Below are positions 16,382-26,224 of a stretch of DNA of 54,181 nt, in pieces. Position numbers and translations under genes: made by a program. The notes below the pieces were generated by a model. The model had not been told where the DNA came from. It saw only the letters and a list, made by a program, of their open reading frames with translations, and did not search any database. Every line of letters starts with the position of its first letter. Within the stretch, counting starts at the first letter, position 1. The DNA is taken from positions 34,939-89,119 of the forward strand of contig PNQY01000179.1 in the NCBI GenBank assembly GCA_002909145.1, read 5' to 3'. This DNA is from Candidatus Thioglobus perditus. GTDB taxonomy: Bacteria; Pseudomonadota; Gammaproteobacteria; PS1; Pseudothioglobaceae.

Positions 16382-17743
16382 TTAAGTATTTTCAGCCAAG
16401 TATTGTAGTGCTTGATACAAATATTCTACTGGAATAATTTTTAACCCTTTTGGAGCTTTTTTAGGCATATTACCCTTTGGTATGATGGCAACCTTAAATC
16501 CGTGTTTTTGGGCCTCTGATAAGCGCTCAATTGCATTGTATACTGGACGAACCTCGCCAGTAAGTCCAACCTCCCCAAATGCAATCCAATTATTTGGAAT
16601 TACCTTATCTCTAAGGCTGGACATAATAGCAAGCATTACTACAAGGTCAGATGCTGTTTCGCTTACCTTTATACCGCCAACCACATTTACAAAAACATCT
16701 TGATCGTGTGTAGCCACGCCGCCATGTTTGTGTAACACAGCCAACTGCAGAGCTAGACGATTTTGCTCTAAGCCCACGCTAACGCGCCTAGGATTGCCAC
16801 CCGCTTGGTCAACCAAAGCCTGCACTTCGACCATTAATGGTCGTGTTGCTTCACGTGTTACCATTACCATTGAACCTGGTGATGGCTTGGCTTGATTAGA
16901 TAAGAAAATAGCTGAAGGATTTTCTACTTGCTGTAATCCATTCTCACCCATAGCAAATACACTAATCTCATTCACAGCACCAAAACGATTTTTGACAGCA
17001 CGGATAATGCGATAACGCCCACCCGCATCACCTTCAAAATAAAGCACAGCATCCACCATATGCTCAAGTATTCTTGGTCCTGCTAGTGCTCCACCTTTGG
17101 TTACGTGGCCAATCATTAACAAAATAGTATTTGTCTGCTTTGCAAACTGTGTAAGTTGTGCTGCACAATCGCGCACTTGAGTAACTGATCCTGGTGCAGA
17201 TGTTGAACTATCTGTTACCATAGTTTGAATTGAGTCAATCACAATAACCTTTGGTTGCGTCTCTTTAGCTAGCTTAATAATCTTTTCTAGATGAGTCTCA
17301 CTTAAAAGCAAGATATCTTCCTTGATACCTAGTCGTATAGCTCTATCGCTAATTTGTTCAGACGACTCCTCTCCACTCACATACAAAGTTGTATTGTTTT
17401 TATTAATTGCAGCCATAGCCTGCAAAATTAAAGTTGACTTACCAACACCGGGGTCGCCGCCAATTAGTACTACTGAACCATCAATCAAACCGCCACCTAA
17501 GGTGCGATCAAGTTCGCTCAATCCTGTAGTTAATCTAACTCTATTTTCAGATTTTATTTTAGTAAGATTTTGAACTTTTGAAGGAGGCAGGTCCTTAAGG
17601 CTTTCCGGCTTTGATGATGTTGCTTGGGACAATACAATCTCTTCTAATGTGTTCCACTCTTTGCAATCTAGGCACTGACCTGCCCATTGATGATGCGACG
17701 CACCACAATCTCTACAAACGAACTCTATTTTTGCTTTTGCCAT
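16382..17743 (-). CDS. radA: DNA repair protein RadA/Sms
   Basis: RecA-related ATPase/helicase that processes recombination intermediates. Order of domains: a four-cysteine zinc finger near the N-terminus (CRDCGASHHQW, then GQCLDCKEW), an ATPase core with P-loop GGDPGVGKST at about residues 94-103, the RadA-specific KNRFG motif (RAVKNRFGAVNEI), and a C-terminal Lon-like domain. The 453-aa length is normal. A 235-bp gap separates it from nrdR upstream. Confidence 0.97.
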   Translation of the reverse strand: MAKAKIEFVCRDCGASHHQWAGQCLDCKEWNTLEEIVLSQATSSKPESLKDLPPSKVQNLTKIKSENRVRLTTGLSELDRTLGGGLIDGSVVLIGGDPGVGKSTLILQAMAAINKNNTTLYVSGEESSEQISDRAIRLGIKEDILLLSETHLEKIIKLAKETQPKVIVIDSIQTMVTDSSTSAPGSVTQVRDCAAQLTQFAKQTNTILLMIGHVTKGGALAGPRILEHMVDAVLYFEGDAGGRYRIIRAVKNRFGAVNEISVFAMGENGLQQVENPSAIFLSNQAKPSPGSMVMVTREATRPLMVEVQALVDQAGGNPRRVSVGLEQNRLALQLAVLHKHGGVATHDQDVFVNVVGGIKVSETASDLVVMLAIMSSLRDKVIPNNWIAFGEVGLTGEVRPVYNAIERLSEAQKHGFKVAIIPKGNMPKKAPKGLKIIPVEYLYQALQYLAENT

Positions 17744-17887
17744 AAATAAACCCTACTGCCACTCATCAAAATGAAAAATTAACATCTAAATATTCTACCG
17801 TGTCATCAACAACACCTTCTTGTTCATTCCAGGGTAGATTTAATTAACCTACACAGCCATAAATTTTGTTTTTAAGTTTTTTTCATA

Positions 17888-17907
17888 GAAAAGATTGACA
17901 TCTTTTC
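17888..17907. repeat. Perfect hairpin between nrdR and radA
   Basis: GAAAAGAT, TGAC loop, ATCTTTTC: an 8-bp perfect inverted repeat. It lies in the 235-bp gap upstream of radA on the minus strand. It is not followed by a T-run on the minus strand, so it is more likely a protein site or RNA hairpin than a terminator. Confidence 0.5.
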
Positions 17908-17978
17908 AAAAAGGGTTTGCCTGGTGGCACTAAATACAGCTTTCTTTGTAGAAAATATCCTGGCCCAATGCTTCACAG

Positions 17979-18431
17979 TTATTTTTTCATAAGCCTATCA
18001 ATCTCATTTTTAAAAGCTTCAATGTCTTGGAATTGACGATAAACTGAAGCAAAACGGATGTACGCTACTTCATCTAAAGACTTAAGCTCTTCCATGACCC
18101 AGCCGCCAATTTTATTTGATGGAACTTCACGATCAGATTGAGTCATTAGCTTACGCTCAATACGTTGAATTGCTGTTTCAATCTCAGAGGTTTTAACGGG
18201 TCGCTTTTCTAGGGCCTTTAATAATCCAGACCTAAGTTTTTCTTCACTAAATAACTCACGAGAATTATCACTTTTAATAAGACGAGGAAAATTAAGATCT
18301 ACTACCTCACGTGTAGTATAGCGCTCACCACATGATGTGCATTCTCGACGACGACGAACTTGAGAGCCGTCATCAATAAGACGAGTGTCTAATACTTTAG
18401 TATCATCAGACTGACAAAATGGACAGCGCAT
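17979..18431 (-). CDS. nrdR: Transcriptional repressor NrdR
   Basis: Zinc-finger and ATP-cone repressor of ribonucleotide reductase genes. The zinc ribbon has cysteines 3, 6, 31 and 34 ([10 protein letters not shown] and [10 protein letters not shown]). The ATP-cone begins with [23 protein letters not shown]. The 150-aa length is standard. It sits 21 bp downstream of glyA, the glyA-nrdR pairing common in proteobacteria. No nrd genes are in the window. Confidence 0.97.
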   Translation of the reverse strand: MRCPFCQSDDTKVLDTRLIDDGSQVRRRRECTSCGERYTTREVVDLNFPRLIKSDNSRELFSEEKLRSGLLKALEKRPVKTSEIETAIQRIERKLMTQSDREVPSNKIGGWVMEELKSLDEVAYIRFASVYRQFQDIEAFKNEIDRLMKK

Positions 18432-18452
18432 TTTTTTTCCTATTAATTATTG

Positions 18453-19706
18453 CTATTTATAAACTGGATGCTTAGCACAAAGCTCAGCAACCTTACCTTT
18501 TACTTCGTCAATTATTACTTGATTGTCTAAATTATCACAAATATCACACATCCAAGATGCAAGATCTCTACACTCAGACTCGCCAAAACCACGTGTTGTA
18601 ACTGCGGGCGTACCTACACGAATGCCACTAGTAATAAATGGCGATTGTGGATCATTTGGTACTGCATTCATATTGACAGTAATATGTGCACCACCAAGAG
18701 CTGCATCTACTGCCTTTCCAGTTAAACCTTGCTCAATAAAACTAACCAGGAATAAATGATCATCTGTACCACCAGAGACAACATCAAACCCACGCTCAAT
18801 AAAAGTATTTGCCATTGCCTGCGCATTAACCTTGACTTGCTTTTGATATACCCTGTAATCTTCACTCATTGCCTCTTTAAAGCTTACCGCTTTAGCAGCA
18901 ATAATATGCATCAAAGGTCCGCCCTGTATGCCTGGGAAGATTGCTGAGTTTAACTTCTTTTCAATCTCTTCATTTGCCTTTGCAAGAATCAACCCTCCAC
19001 GAGGGCCACGTAAAGTTTTATGTGTTGTTGTAGTTGTTACATCAGCAATTTGAACTGGAGATGGATATTCACCCGTAGCAATAAGTCCGGCAACATGTGC
19101 CATATCAACAAATAAATAAGCTCCTATACTATCAGCAATATCTCTAAACCTTTGCCAATCAACCACTCGAGAATAAGCGGAGAAGCCTGCGATGATCATT
19201 TTTGGATTGTGCTCTTTTGCTAGACGTTCAACCTCTTCATAATCAATCTCACCAGTTTCAGGATTCAATCCATATTGAATTGAATTGAAGTTCTTTCCAG
19301 AAAAAGAAGGTGCTGCACCATGAGTAAGATGACCACCGTGTGCAAGACTCATTCCAAGAATTGTGTCTCCTGGAACTACCAGTGCTTGAAAAACAGCTGC
19401 ATTTGCCTGTGATCCAGAGTGTGGTTGTACATTGGCATAATCTGCACCAAACAATTCCTTGGCACGATCAATAGCTAACTGCTCCACCACATCTACATGT
19501 TCACAGCCACCATAGTAACGCTTCTTTGGGTAACCCTCTGCATACTTATTCGTAAGCTGAGAGCCCTGCGCCTCCATTACTGCTGGTGAGGTATAGTTTT
19601 CACTAGCAATGAGCTCGATGTGATCTTCTTGACGATCCTCTTCTGCACTTATTGCATTTGCTATATCGATATCTACTTTAGATAAAGTTTGAGATTTGTT
19701 GAACAT
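18453..19706 (-). CDS. glyA: Serine hydroxymethyltransferase
   Basis: PLP enzyme that interconverts serine and glycine with tetrahydrofolate and feeds one-carbon metabolism. Motifs are [31 protein letters not shown], and the PLP lysine in [15 protein letters not shown]. The 417-aa length is standard. A good RBS (TAGGAG) precedes the ATG. It lies downstream of sdaA on the same strand, 144 bp apart. That gap shows no recognisable glycine riboswitch. Confidence 0.98.
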   Translation of the reverse strand: MFNKSQTLSKVDIDIANAISAEEDRQEDHIELIASENYTSPAVMEAQGSQLTNKYAEGYPKKRYYGGCEHVDVVEQLAIDRAKELFGADYANVQPHSGSQANAAVFQALVVPGDTILGMSLAHGGHLTHGAAPSFSGKNFNSIQYGLNPETGEIDYEEVERLAKEHNPKMIIAGFSAYSRVVDWQRFRDIADSIGAYLFVDMAHVAGLIATGEYPSPVQIADVTTTTTHKTLRGPRGGLILAKANEEIEKKLNSAIFPGIQGGPLMHIIAAKAVSFKEAMSEDYRVYQKQVKVNAQAMANTFIERGFDVVSGGTDDHLFLVSFIEQGLTGKAVDAALGGAHITVNMNAVPNDPQSPFITSGIRVGTPAVTTRGFGESECRDLASWMCDICDNLDNQVIIDEVKGKVAELCAKHPVYK

Positions 19707-19850
19707 GGCGCTCCTAGTTTGAAATTAATAGAAAGAAATTCTAGATAATAAAATTAATTCAATTTTATATTATTTTCAGGATTATTACGGACAGTTAAAG
19801 GTGGTAATTTCTGTTATTTTTTACCTTCCCCTATCCCCTAAATATAAATA

Positions 19851-21230
19851 TTAACACTCCGTAACACTTACAGCTAGGCCACCCAATGATGTTTCTTTGT
19901 ATTTGTGTGACATCTCTAACCCAGTCTGCTTCATAGCCTCAATACAACTATCCAACGGCATAAAGTGACTACCATCGCCATGAAGTGCAAGGGTGGCCGC
20001 TGTGTGGGCTTTAATTGCTCCAAAGCCATTGCGCTCAATGCAGGGGACCTGTACAAGCCCGTCAACAGGGTCACAAGTCATACCAAGGTGGTGCTCAAGT
20101 GCAATTTCGGCAGCATTTTCCACTTGATCTGGAGTGCCACCAAGAACTGAGCACAGACCAGCTGCCGCCATAGCTGCGGCTGAACCCACCTCACCCTGAC
20201 AACCAACCTCTGCTCCAGATATAGAGCTTCTGTGTTTAATTATCCCGCCAATCGCACTGGCCGTAAGAAGGAACTCTCGTACCTGTTCTTTTGTGCCATT
20301 CTCATGATTAACGAAATAATATATGACCGCAGGTATAACTCCAGCGGCACCGTTCGTTGGCGCTGTGACCACCATATTTCCAGCTGCATTCTCTTCATTA
20401 ACGGCCATAGCATAAGCACAAAGCCAATCATTTATAGTTGCATTATCGAGATTAGATTGTATTTTTTGGTATAAACCCTTGGAGCGCCTATTAATGTCAA
20501 GACCGCCTGGAAGCTTACCCTCTGATTCCAAACCCCTCTCAATACATACTTGCATATATTTCCAGACCTTATCTATTCCATCAAAAAGCTTAGCTTCACT
20601 TAAATGTTCAAGCTCATTAACTTTCTTCATACTGGCTATTGATACGTTTTCATTGTGTGCCATATGAAGCATCTCATTTGCCGAAGAGAATGGATACTTA
20701 CATAAGGAGTATTTCTTCATCTTGAGTGGCGCTTGGAGTTGATTAATTTCAGCAATAGTGTTAATAAAACCACCACCAATAGAGAAGTAGGTTTCTGAAA
20801 ATACCACATCATTGTTTTCATTCAATAACTCAAAAATCATACCGTTGGGATGCTCTGACATAGCGGCACTCTTATCAAAAACAATATCAATATTGGGATC
20901 GAATAAGACTTTAATCTCTTGATTTATATAGACATGGTAACTTTTCCAAATCTGTTCAAGTAGCTCTGACACATTTTCATCAACCAGGTCACTTGGCAGG
21001 TATCCGTGCAAGCCCAAGGAAACTGCGTGGTCAGTAGCATGACCCTTACCAGTAAAGGCCAATGAGCCCCTAAGTATACAACGAACCCTCCCCTCTTTTA
21101 TAGCTAACTTAGAGGAGTCTAAGCCACCTATAAGACTGGCAAAACTGTTCGCCGCGATCATAGGCCCAAGTGTATGTGAACTTGAGGGACCAATGCCTAT
21201 CTTAAATAACTCTAGTACACTTATAAACAT
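19851..21230 (-). CDS. sdaA: L-serine dehydratase (L-serine ammonia-lyase), iron-sulfur type
   Basis: Deaminates serine to pyruvate and ammonia using a [4Fe-4S] cluster. Single-chain form of 459 aa with the beta domain at the N-terminus ([16 protein letters not shown]) and the alpha domain at the C-terminus. Three conserved cluster cysteines are visible: [18 protein letters not shown] region, MTCDPVDG and VPCIERN. It shares the neighbourhood with glyA and the kbl/tdh pair, pointing to serine/glycine/threonine turnover. A terminator on its upstream side (21326-21357) belongs to the preceding small gene. Confidence 0.96.
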   Translation of the reverse strand: MFISVLELFKIGIGPSSSHTLGPMIAANSFASLIGGLDSSKLAIKEGRVRCILRGSLAFTGKGHATDHAVSLGLHGYLPSDLVDENVSELLEQIWKSYHVYINQEIKVLFDPNIDIVFDKSAAMSEHPNGMIFELLNENNDVVFSETYFSIGGGFINTIAEINQLQAPLKMKKYSLCKYPFSSANEMLHMAHNENVSIASMKKVNELEHLSEAKLFDGIDKVWKYMQVCIERGLESEGKLPGGLDINRRSKGLYQKIQSNLDNATINDWLCAYAMAVNEENAAGNMVVTAPTNGAAGVIPAVIYYFVNHENGTKEQVREFLLTASAIGGIIKHRSSISGAEVGCQGEVGSAAAMAAAGLCSVLGGTPDQVENAAEIALEHHLGMTCDPVDGLVQVPCIERNGFGAIKAHTAATLALHGDGSHFMPLDSCIEAMKQTGLEMSHKYKETSLGGLAVSVTEC

Positions 21231-21325
21231 GATATTTTTTTAGCAATTTATAAAGATATTTTACGAGTCTTAGTTTGATTATATCAAGATTGTTAGTGGG
21301 TGTTTATGCCTTGAATTACGGGCAA

Positions 21326-21357
21326 CAAAAAAGGCCGCAAAATGTGCGGCCTTTTTG
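21326..21357 (-). terminator. Rho-independent terminator after the 57-aa gene
   Basis: Seven-bp stem (GGCCGCA 21333-21339 paired with TGCGGCC 21345-21351), flanked by an A-run on the left and a T-run on the right, so it can work in both directions. On the minus strand it begins about 30 bases after the stop codon of the 57-aa gene and separates it from sdaA. Confidence 0.9.
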
Positions 21358-21379
21358 TTTGCAATAACTTATGTATAAA

Positions 21380-21553
21380 TTATGGCTTTTTTGGTACCTG
21401 GTATGTAGCTTCTTTCTGAAAAGACTCCCATTCTGTTTGGTAACCAACAAAAAATCCTGGTGTTACTTCGTTTTGAGTTGTTGTTACTTTAAGTGCTGTA
21501 TCTACTGATCCTGTAGGAACTACAGGTCTTACCATTTGACCGCCTCCGCTCAT
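21380..21553 (-). CDS. Unrecognised 57-aa protein with strong RBS
   Basis: A short open frame encoding 57 residues, starting MSGGGQMVRPVVPTGSVD and ending YQVPKKP. It has an AAAGGAG Shine-Dalgarno sequence eight bases before the ATG and a strong terminator just after the stop, so it looks like an independent, well-expressed gene. The product has no cysteine, signal peptide or membrane segment. The N-terminus is Gly/Val/Pro/Thr-rich, and the C-terminal half contains GFFVGYQTEWESFQKEATY. I do not recognise the family. Codon use resembles the neighbours. Confidence 0.72.
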   Translation of the reverse strand: MSGGGQMVRPVVPTGSVDTALKVTTTQNEVTPGFFVGYQTEWESFQKEATYQVPKKP

Positions 21554-21690
21554 ATACTACTCCTTTGATAGTTCTTAAGATATCCGCCACAAGAAACTGT
21601 AACTAAAAAATACCTTAATAAAACAATATAAGGAAACAATTATACAGATAATTCTTTAAAAAAATGCTTAAATGACAATAATTGTACTAA

Positions 21691-22116
21691 TTATTTTTTC
21701 CAAAAACGATTGCCACTAAACAGTAAAGCTATGGCAATAGAAAGCTCAACAGTTGCCAATATGCTTATATGCAAATACTCTGTTTGGAACTGTTTTGACA
21801 AGTATGATCCCAATGTAATCATCGATGCTAAAAATAAGAAAAATCTAGCTCGATAAAATTGCCATATTTTGGGGTTTTTTAATCCCTCTATGCGCCTTAT
21901 ATTTTTATCACAAAACTTAACAAATAAATATTTTGCTTTAAGCAATCCTAATATAAAACCAACAATAATTAGCAATATTATTATTGATGTCGATACACCA
22001 AGTGTACTAATATTAATAAATAAATAAGCGCTCTTTAGTATTAGAACAACAACACCAAAGTACCAAACTAATAATGCAAGTATTTTTAAAGTTTGAATAG
22101 AAGTATTAAATAACAT
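21691..22116 (-). CDS. Membrane protein of unknown function (four segments)
   Basis: Not recognised. The 141-aa product has four hydrophobic stretches (about residues 10-30, 40-60, 90-107 and 117-135). A basic cytoplasmic-like loop sits between the second and third (KYLFVKFCDKNIRRIEGLKNPK). It begins 57 bp after kbl on the same strand and could be the last gene of the moeB-tdh-kbl unit. Nothing in the sequence assigns a substrate or partner. Confidence 0.7.
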   Translation of the reverse strand: MLFNTSIQTLKILALLVWYFGVVVLILKSAYLFINISTLGVSTSIIILLIIVGFILGLLKAKYLFVKFCDKNIRRIEGLKNPKIWQFYRARFFLFLASMITLGSYLSKQFQTEYLHISILATVELSIAIALLFSGNRFWKK

Positions 22117-22173
22117 TGGGCGACTCTTTGTTAACGCTGATGGCGCATATTTATTAAATTTTTAACGGTAAAA

Positions 22174-23367
22174 CTATGTAGATAGCTCTTTATAGGTTTG
22201 TGCAAAAGCCTTAATGGCTTGATCTAAATCCTGCTTAGTATGTACAGCAGATATCTGTGTACGAATCCTTGCCTTGCCTTTTGGCACCACTGGAAAGAAA
22301 AAACCAATGGCATAGATACCTTTTTCTAGTAATTTTTTGCTCATCTCTTGCGCAATATTAGCATCGCCAAGCATTACCGGCACAATTGGGTGGTCGCCAT
22401 CATCTACATCAAACCCAGCCTCTTGCATTCCTTTTCTAAAATAGTGTGTGTTTTCTTCTAATTTGTCACGTAGCTCGGTTGATTTAGACAGCATATCAAG
22501 AACTTTAAATGATGCTGCACAAATAGAGGGTGCCAATGTATTGGAAAATAAATATGGACGTGATCTTTGACGCAGCATATCCACAATCTCCTTGCGTGCA
22601 GATGTATATCCACCCGATGCACCACCAAGGGCCTTACCGAAAGTGCCAGTAATAATATCCACCCTATCCATCACATTACAGTACTCATGCACGCCACGTC
22701 CAGTTTTACCCATAAATCCAACTGCATGACAATCGTCATGATGCACCATAGCATCAAATTCATCAGCTAAATCACAGATCTTATCTAGCTGTGCAATAGT
22801 GCCATCCATAGAAAACACTCCATCAGTAGTAATCAAGATGCGTCTTGCTCCGCCCTCTTTGGCCTCAATAAGCTTAGAGCGAAGATCATCCATATCATTA
22901 TTTTTATAACGTAATCTAGCTGCCTTACATAAGCGAACACCATCAATAATAGAGGCATGATTAAGTTCATCAGAAATAACAACATCTTCATCGGTTAAGA
23001 TGGTTTCAAACAATCCTGTGTTTGCATCAAAACACGCAGCATATAAAATTGTATCCTCCATACCTAGAAACTCACTAACTTTCTGCTCTAAAGCTTTATG
23101 AATAGTTTGAGTTCCACAGATAAAACGCACCGAAGACAAGCCAAAACCCCACTGATTAAAACTGTCTTTTGCAGCCTGAATTACATCTGCGTTGTTTGCC
23201 AATCCTAGATAGTTATTGGCACACATATTAATAACTTCAGAGCCGTCATCTAAAGTAATATCATTTTTTTGTTCGGAAGCAATTACACGCTCAATTTTCC
23301 ATAATCCTGCTGCTTTAATTTCTTCCAAATCTTTTGCGATACTGTCTTTTGCGCTTTTAAAACTCAT
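22174..23367 (-). CDS. kbl: 2-amino-3-ketobutyrate CoA ligase (glycine C-acetyltransferase)
   Basis: PLP enzyme that cleaves 2-amino-3-ketobutyrate with CoA to glycine and acetyl-CoA, the second step of threonine breakdown. Motifs are [46 protein letters not shown], and the PLP lysine in [16 protein letters not shown]. The 397-aa length is standard. It follows tdh by 12 bp, so both steps are co-expressed. Confidence 0.97.
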   Translation of the reverse strand: MSFKSAKDSIAKDLEEIKAAGLWKIERVIASEQKNDITLDDGSEVINMCANNYLGLANNADVIQAAKDSFNQWGFGLSSVRFICGTQTIHKALEQKVSEFLGMEDTILYAACFDANTGLFETILTDEDVVISDELNHASIIDGVRLCKAARLRYKNNDMDDLRSKLIEAKEGGARRILITTDGVFSMDGTIAQLDKICDLADEFDAMVHHDDCHAVGFMGKTGRGVHEYCNVMDRVDIITGTFGKALGGASGGYTSARKEIVDMLRQRSRPYLFSNTLAPSICAASFKVLDMLSKSTELRDKLEENTHYFRKGMQEAGFDVDDGDHPIVPVMLGDANIAQEMSKKLLEKGIYAIGFFFPVVPKGKARIRTQISAVHTKQDLDQAIKAFAQTYKELST

Positions 23368-23379
23368 AATAATTTCTAA

Positions 23380-24414
23380 TTAATCTTCCCAATTTAAAAT
23401 TACTTTGCCGGATTCGCCTGATAGCATTGCATCAAAGCCTTTTTGAAAATCTGTATAGTGAAAACGATGAGTAATAACATCCTCTAAAGGCAAGCCACTT
23501 TGTACCATCATAGAGCCCTTGTACCAAGTCTCAAAAATTTCACGCCCGTAAATACCCTTAATAGTAAGGCCCTTAAATACCACCTGATCCCAATCAATGC
23601 CTGATCCTGAAGGCATAATCGCAAGCATAGCTATATTTCCACCATTAATCATAAGATTCAGCATATCACTAAATGCGTGTGGTGATCCGCTCATCTCTAG
23701 CCCAACATCAAAACCCTCAAAAATGCCAAGACTCTGCATAAAATCTTTAGTAATAGACTCATTAGCAACATTAATTGGAATAACTTTTGGAGCAACTTTC
23801 TTAGCCAGGTCCAGCCTATACTGATTAAGATCAGTAATTACAATATTGCGTGCACCGGCATGCATAGCCACCATTGCCGCCATAATGCCAATAGGGCCAG
23901 CTCCAGTGATTAAGACGTCCTCACCCACCATGTTAAAAGAGAGTGCAGTATGTACAGCATTACCATACGGGTCAAAACAAGCAAGCAAATCTGTTGAAAT
24001 TTCACGCGAAGGTTTGAATACATTTTCAGAAGGGATGGACAAATACTCAGCAAAACAACCTGTTTTATTAACACCAATGCCAATGGTGTTTGGACAAAGA
24101 TGCTTACGTCCTGCCAAACAGTTACGGCAACGTCCACAAGTAATGTGTCCTTCACCAGAAACAATATCACCAACTTGCAAATCGGTAACGCTTGAGCCTA
24201 ATTCTAAGATTTCACCAGAAAATTCATGGCCAATAGTCATTGGCACTAGAATAGTTCTATGAGCCCAATCATCCCAATTATAAATATGAATATCGGTTCC
24301 ACAAATTGCGGTTTTTTTAATTTTCACCAAAACGTCATTACTGCCTAACTCTGGCATAGGGACATCTTCTAACCAGATACCCTCTTTTGCGTGTTTTTTT
24401 ATTAATGCTTTCAT
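23380..24414 (-). CDS. tdh: L-threonine 3-dehydrogenase
   Basis: Zinc-dependent medium-chain dehydrogenase oxidising threonine to 2-amino-3-ketobutyrate. The catalytic zinc site includes [15 protein letters not shown] and GHEFSGE. The structural zinc cysteines are in [19 protein letters not shown]. The nucleotide-binding [10 protein letters not shown] is at about residues 170-180. The 344-aa length is standard. It lies between moeB (11 bp upstream) and kbl (12 bp downstream). Confidence 0.97.
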   Translation of the reverse strand: MKALIKKHAKEGIWLEDVPMPELGSNDVLVKIKKTAICGTDIHIYNWDDWAHRTILVPMTIGHEFSGEILELGSSVTDLQVGDIVSGEGHITCGRCRNCLAGRKHLCPNTIGIGVNKTGCFAEYLSIPSENVFKPSREISTDLLACFDPYGNAVHTALSFNMVGEDVLITGAGPIGIMAAMVAMHAGARNIVITDLNQYRLDLAKKVAPKVIPINVANESITKDFMQSLGIFEGFDVGLEMSGSPHAFSDMLNLMINGGNIAMLAIMPSGSGIDWDQVVFKGLTIKGIYGREIFETWYKGSMMVQSGLPLEDVITHRFHYTDFQKGFDAMLSGESGKVILNWED

Positions 24415-24425
24415 AATCCTAATGC

Positions 24426-25169
24426 TTATATTTTGCTACAAACTGCACAAGACTCATCTTTGTTAATACTAATACTTCTAAAGGTTAAATCTAATGCATC
24501 AAACATCATTAGCTTACCTGTAAGCTGATGTCCCAGATTTAGTGCTACCTTTACTGCTTGCAACGCTTGAATTGAGCCCATAACTCCAGCAACTGGAGCA
24601 AGTACGCCGTTTTCAACGCAATTTTCATTGTTACTGCCTTCTTTTGAATATAGACACTGATAACAAGGTTGGTCACTCTCATAACCTTTAAAAACTGAAA
24701 GCTGACCCTCAAAACGAATTACTGCAGCCGAAACCAATGGTTTTTCTTCTTCAACACAAGCCTTGTTAACTTTAAAACGCGTATCAAAATTATCAGTACC
24801 ATCTAAAACCACATCTGCCTTTGATATCCATGAGTTTAGATTTTCAGCGTTAAGCTCTTTAACTGTAGTAACCTTAACATTAGGATTAACTGCCAACATT
24901 TTTTCCTTGGCAGAATCAACCTTATATTTGCCAATATCATCAGTATGATGAATTACTTGACGCTGAAGATTTGACAACTCAACCTTATCAAAATCAGCAA
25001 TAATTAAATGTCCAACACCTGTAGCTGCCAAATAAAGTGCACTTGGAGATCCAAGGCCGCCCATACCAATTAATAACATAGTAGAATCGAGTAAAGCTTG
25101 CTGCGCCTCTATGTCGATTTGTGGCAACATAATTTGACGCGAATATCTTAATAGATCTTGATCTTCCAT
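24426..25169 (-). CDS. moeB: MoeB/ThiF-type adenylyltransferase
   Basis: E1-like enzyme that adenylates the C-terminus of a ubiquitin-like sulfur carrier (MoaD or ThiS). The nucleotide site reads [51 protein letters not shown] and the zinc cysteines CYQC and CAVC follow. The 247-aa length fits MoeB without a rhodanese domain. The choice between molybdopterin and thiamine roles cannot be made from this gene alone, although a thiO gene 12 kb away makes ThiF plausible. It is divergent from the AlkD-like gene with only 39 bp between starts. Confidence 0.9.
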   Translation of the reverse strand: MEDQDLLRYSRQIMLPQIDIEAQQALLDSTMLLIGMGGLGSPSALYLAATGVGHLIIADFDKVELSNLQRQVIHHTDDIGKYKVDSAKEKMLAVNPNVKVTTVKELNAENLNSWISKADVVLDGTDNFDTRFKVNKACVEEEKPLVSAAVIRFEGQLSVFKGYESDQPCYQCLYSKEGSNNENCVENGVLAPVAGVMGSIQALQAVKVALNLGHQLTGKLMMFDALDLTFRSISINKDESCAVCSKI

Positions 25170-25208
25170 TTATATAAAATAAATACAAAAAAAACATTAG
25201 TATAGTCG

Positions 25209-25913
25209 ATGAATGTAGATAAAGTTATCCAAGAATTAAAATCTTTTGCCAATGATGAGCGCAAAAAAACTAATGAGTGGTTTTTTAAAACTGGAAAGGG
25301 TGAATATTCAGAGCATGACAGGTTTATCGGGGTTCGAGTGCCAGAGACTAGGCAGATTGCCAAACGCCATTTTAAAGATATACCGTTCACACAGTTAGAT
25401 AGATTAATTAACCACCCTGTTCATGAAGTGCGACACTGCGGTTTGATAATACTGGTGAATAAATACAAGTCTGGAAACAAAGAACAAGCATTTGATTATT
25501 ATCTACAAAACATACATGCTGCTAATAATTGGGATCTTGTAGATACAACCATTCCACATACTATTGGTGATTATATTTTTAACCATCAAGACAGACTCAA
25601 AATTTTATCTGACTACGCAAAATCAGAAAACCTATGGAAGAGGCGCATTGCCATTGTGGCAACCTTTGCATTTATTAAAAACAACCAATTTGGTCCAACT
25701 CTTAAAATTTCCAAGACCTTGTTGAAAGATTCTCATGACTTAATCCACAAAGCTATTGGTTGGATGCTAAGAGAGGTTTACAAAAAAAATACAGAGGTTT
25801 GTAAAACCTTCTTAAGAGAAAACTATGCACAACTACCTAGAACTACTTTAAGATATGCTATCGAACGCATGCAAGAAGATGAGCGACAAATTTATTTAAA
25901 AGGAAAATTCTAA
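25209..25913 (+). CDS. AlkD-like DNA alkylation repair protein
   Basis: HEAT-repeat DNA glycosylase family (AlkD/DNA_alkylation). Characteristic segments are GKGEYSEHDRFIGVRVPETRQIAK, HEVRHCGLIILVNK, NNWDLVDTTIPHTIGDYI, LWKRRIAIVATFAFI, HKAIGWMLREVYKK and LPRTTLRYAIERM. The 234-aa length is typical. The substrate would be N3/N7-alkylated purines, an inference from the family. Its stop codon shares a base with the next start (TAATG), so it is translationally coupled to the NIF3-like gene. Confidence 0.9.
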   Translation: MNVDKVIQELKSFANDERKKTNEWFFKTGKGEYSEHDRFIGVRVPETRQIAKRHFKDIPFTQLDRLINHPVHEVRHCGLIILVNKYKSGNKEQAFDYYLQNIHAANNWDLVDTTIPHTIGDYIFNHQDRLKILSDYAKSENLWKRRIAIVATFAFIKNNQFGPTLKISKTLLKDSHDLIHKAIGWMLREVYKKNTEVCKTFLRENYAQLPRTTLRYAIERMQEDERQIYLKGKF

Positions 25914-26224
25914 TGTATCAAATTGGTTTTTATGTTCCCGAAACTGACTTAGAAATCGTTAAAAATGCGATGTTTGAGGCTGGAGCTGGTAAATATGACA
26001 ATTATGAAAATTGCGCCTGGCAGACAATTGGTATGGGGCAGTTCAAACCTATTGATGGAGCTAGACCAACCATAGGAATACTAGATGAACTTGAAGCCAT
26101 AGAGGAATACAAGGTCGAAATGATGTGTACGGATGAAAGCCTTCAAAAAGTAATTAAAGCTATGAAATTCTCACATCCATATGAAGAAGTTGCATACACA
26201 GTAATTAAAATGGAAGAGCAATGA
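25913..26224 (+). CDS. NIF3/YqfO-like small domain protein
   Basis: 103-aa protein matching the CutA/PII-like insert or C-terminal domain of the NIF3/YqfO family as a stand-alone unit: MYQIGFYVPETDLEIVKNAMFEAGAGKYDNYENCAWQ, then AIEEYKVEMMC, and KFSHPYEEVAYTVI at the end. Function is unknown in the family; it is often annotated as NGG1-interacting factor 3-like. It overlaps the AI-2E-family gene by 4 bp. Confidence 0.82.
   Translation: MYQIGFYVPETDLEIVKNAMFEAGAGKYDNYENCAWQTIGMGQFKPIDGARPTIGILDELEAIEEYKVEMMCTDESLQKVIKAMKFSHPYEEVAYTVIKMEEQ

Noticed and set aside
17744-17978. Possible pseudogene remnant upstream of radA
   Set aside because: A 20-codon open stretch (EQEGVVDDTVEYLDVNF) exists on the minus strand, but it has no start, RBS or recognisable match.
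19707-19850. Glycine riboswitch before glyA
   Set aside because: The gap has a GGGGATAGGGGAAGG stretch on the minus strand but none of the glycine aptamer core motifs.
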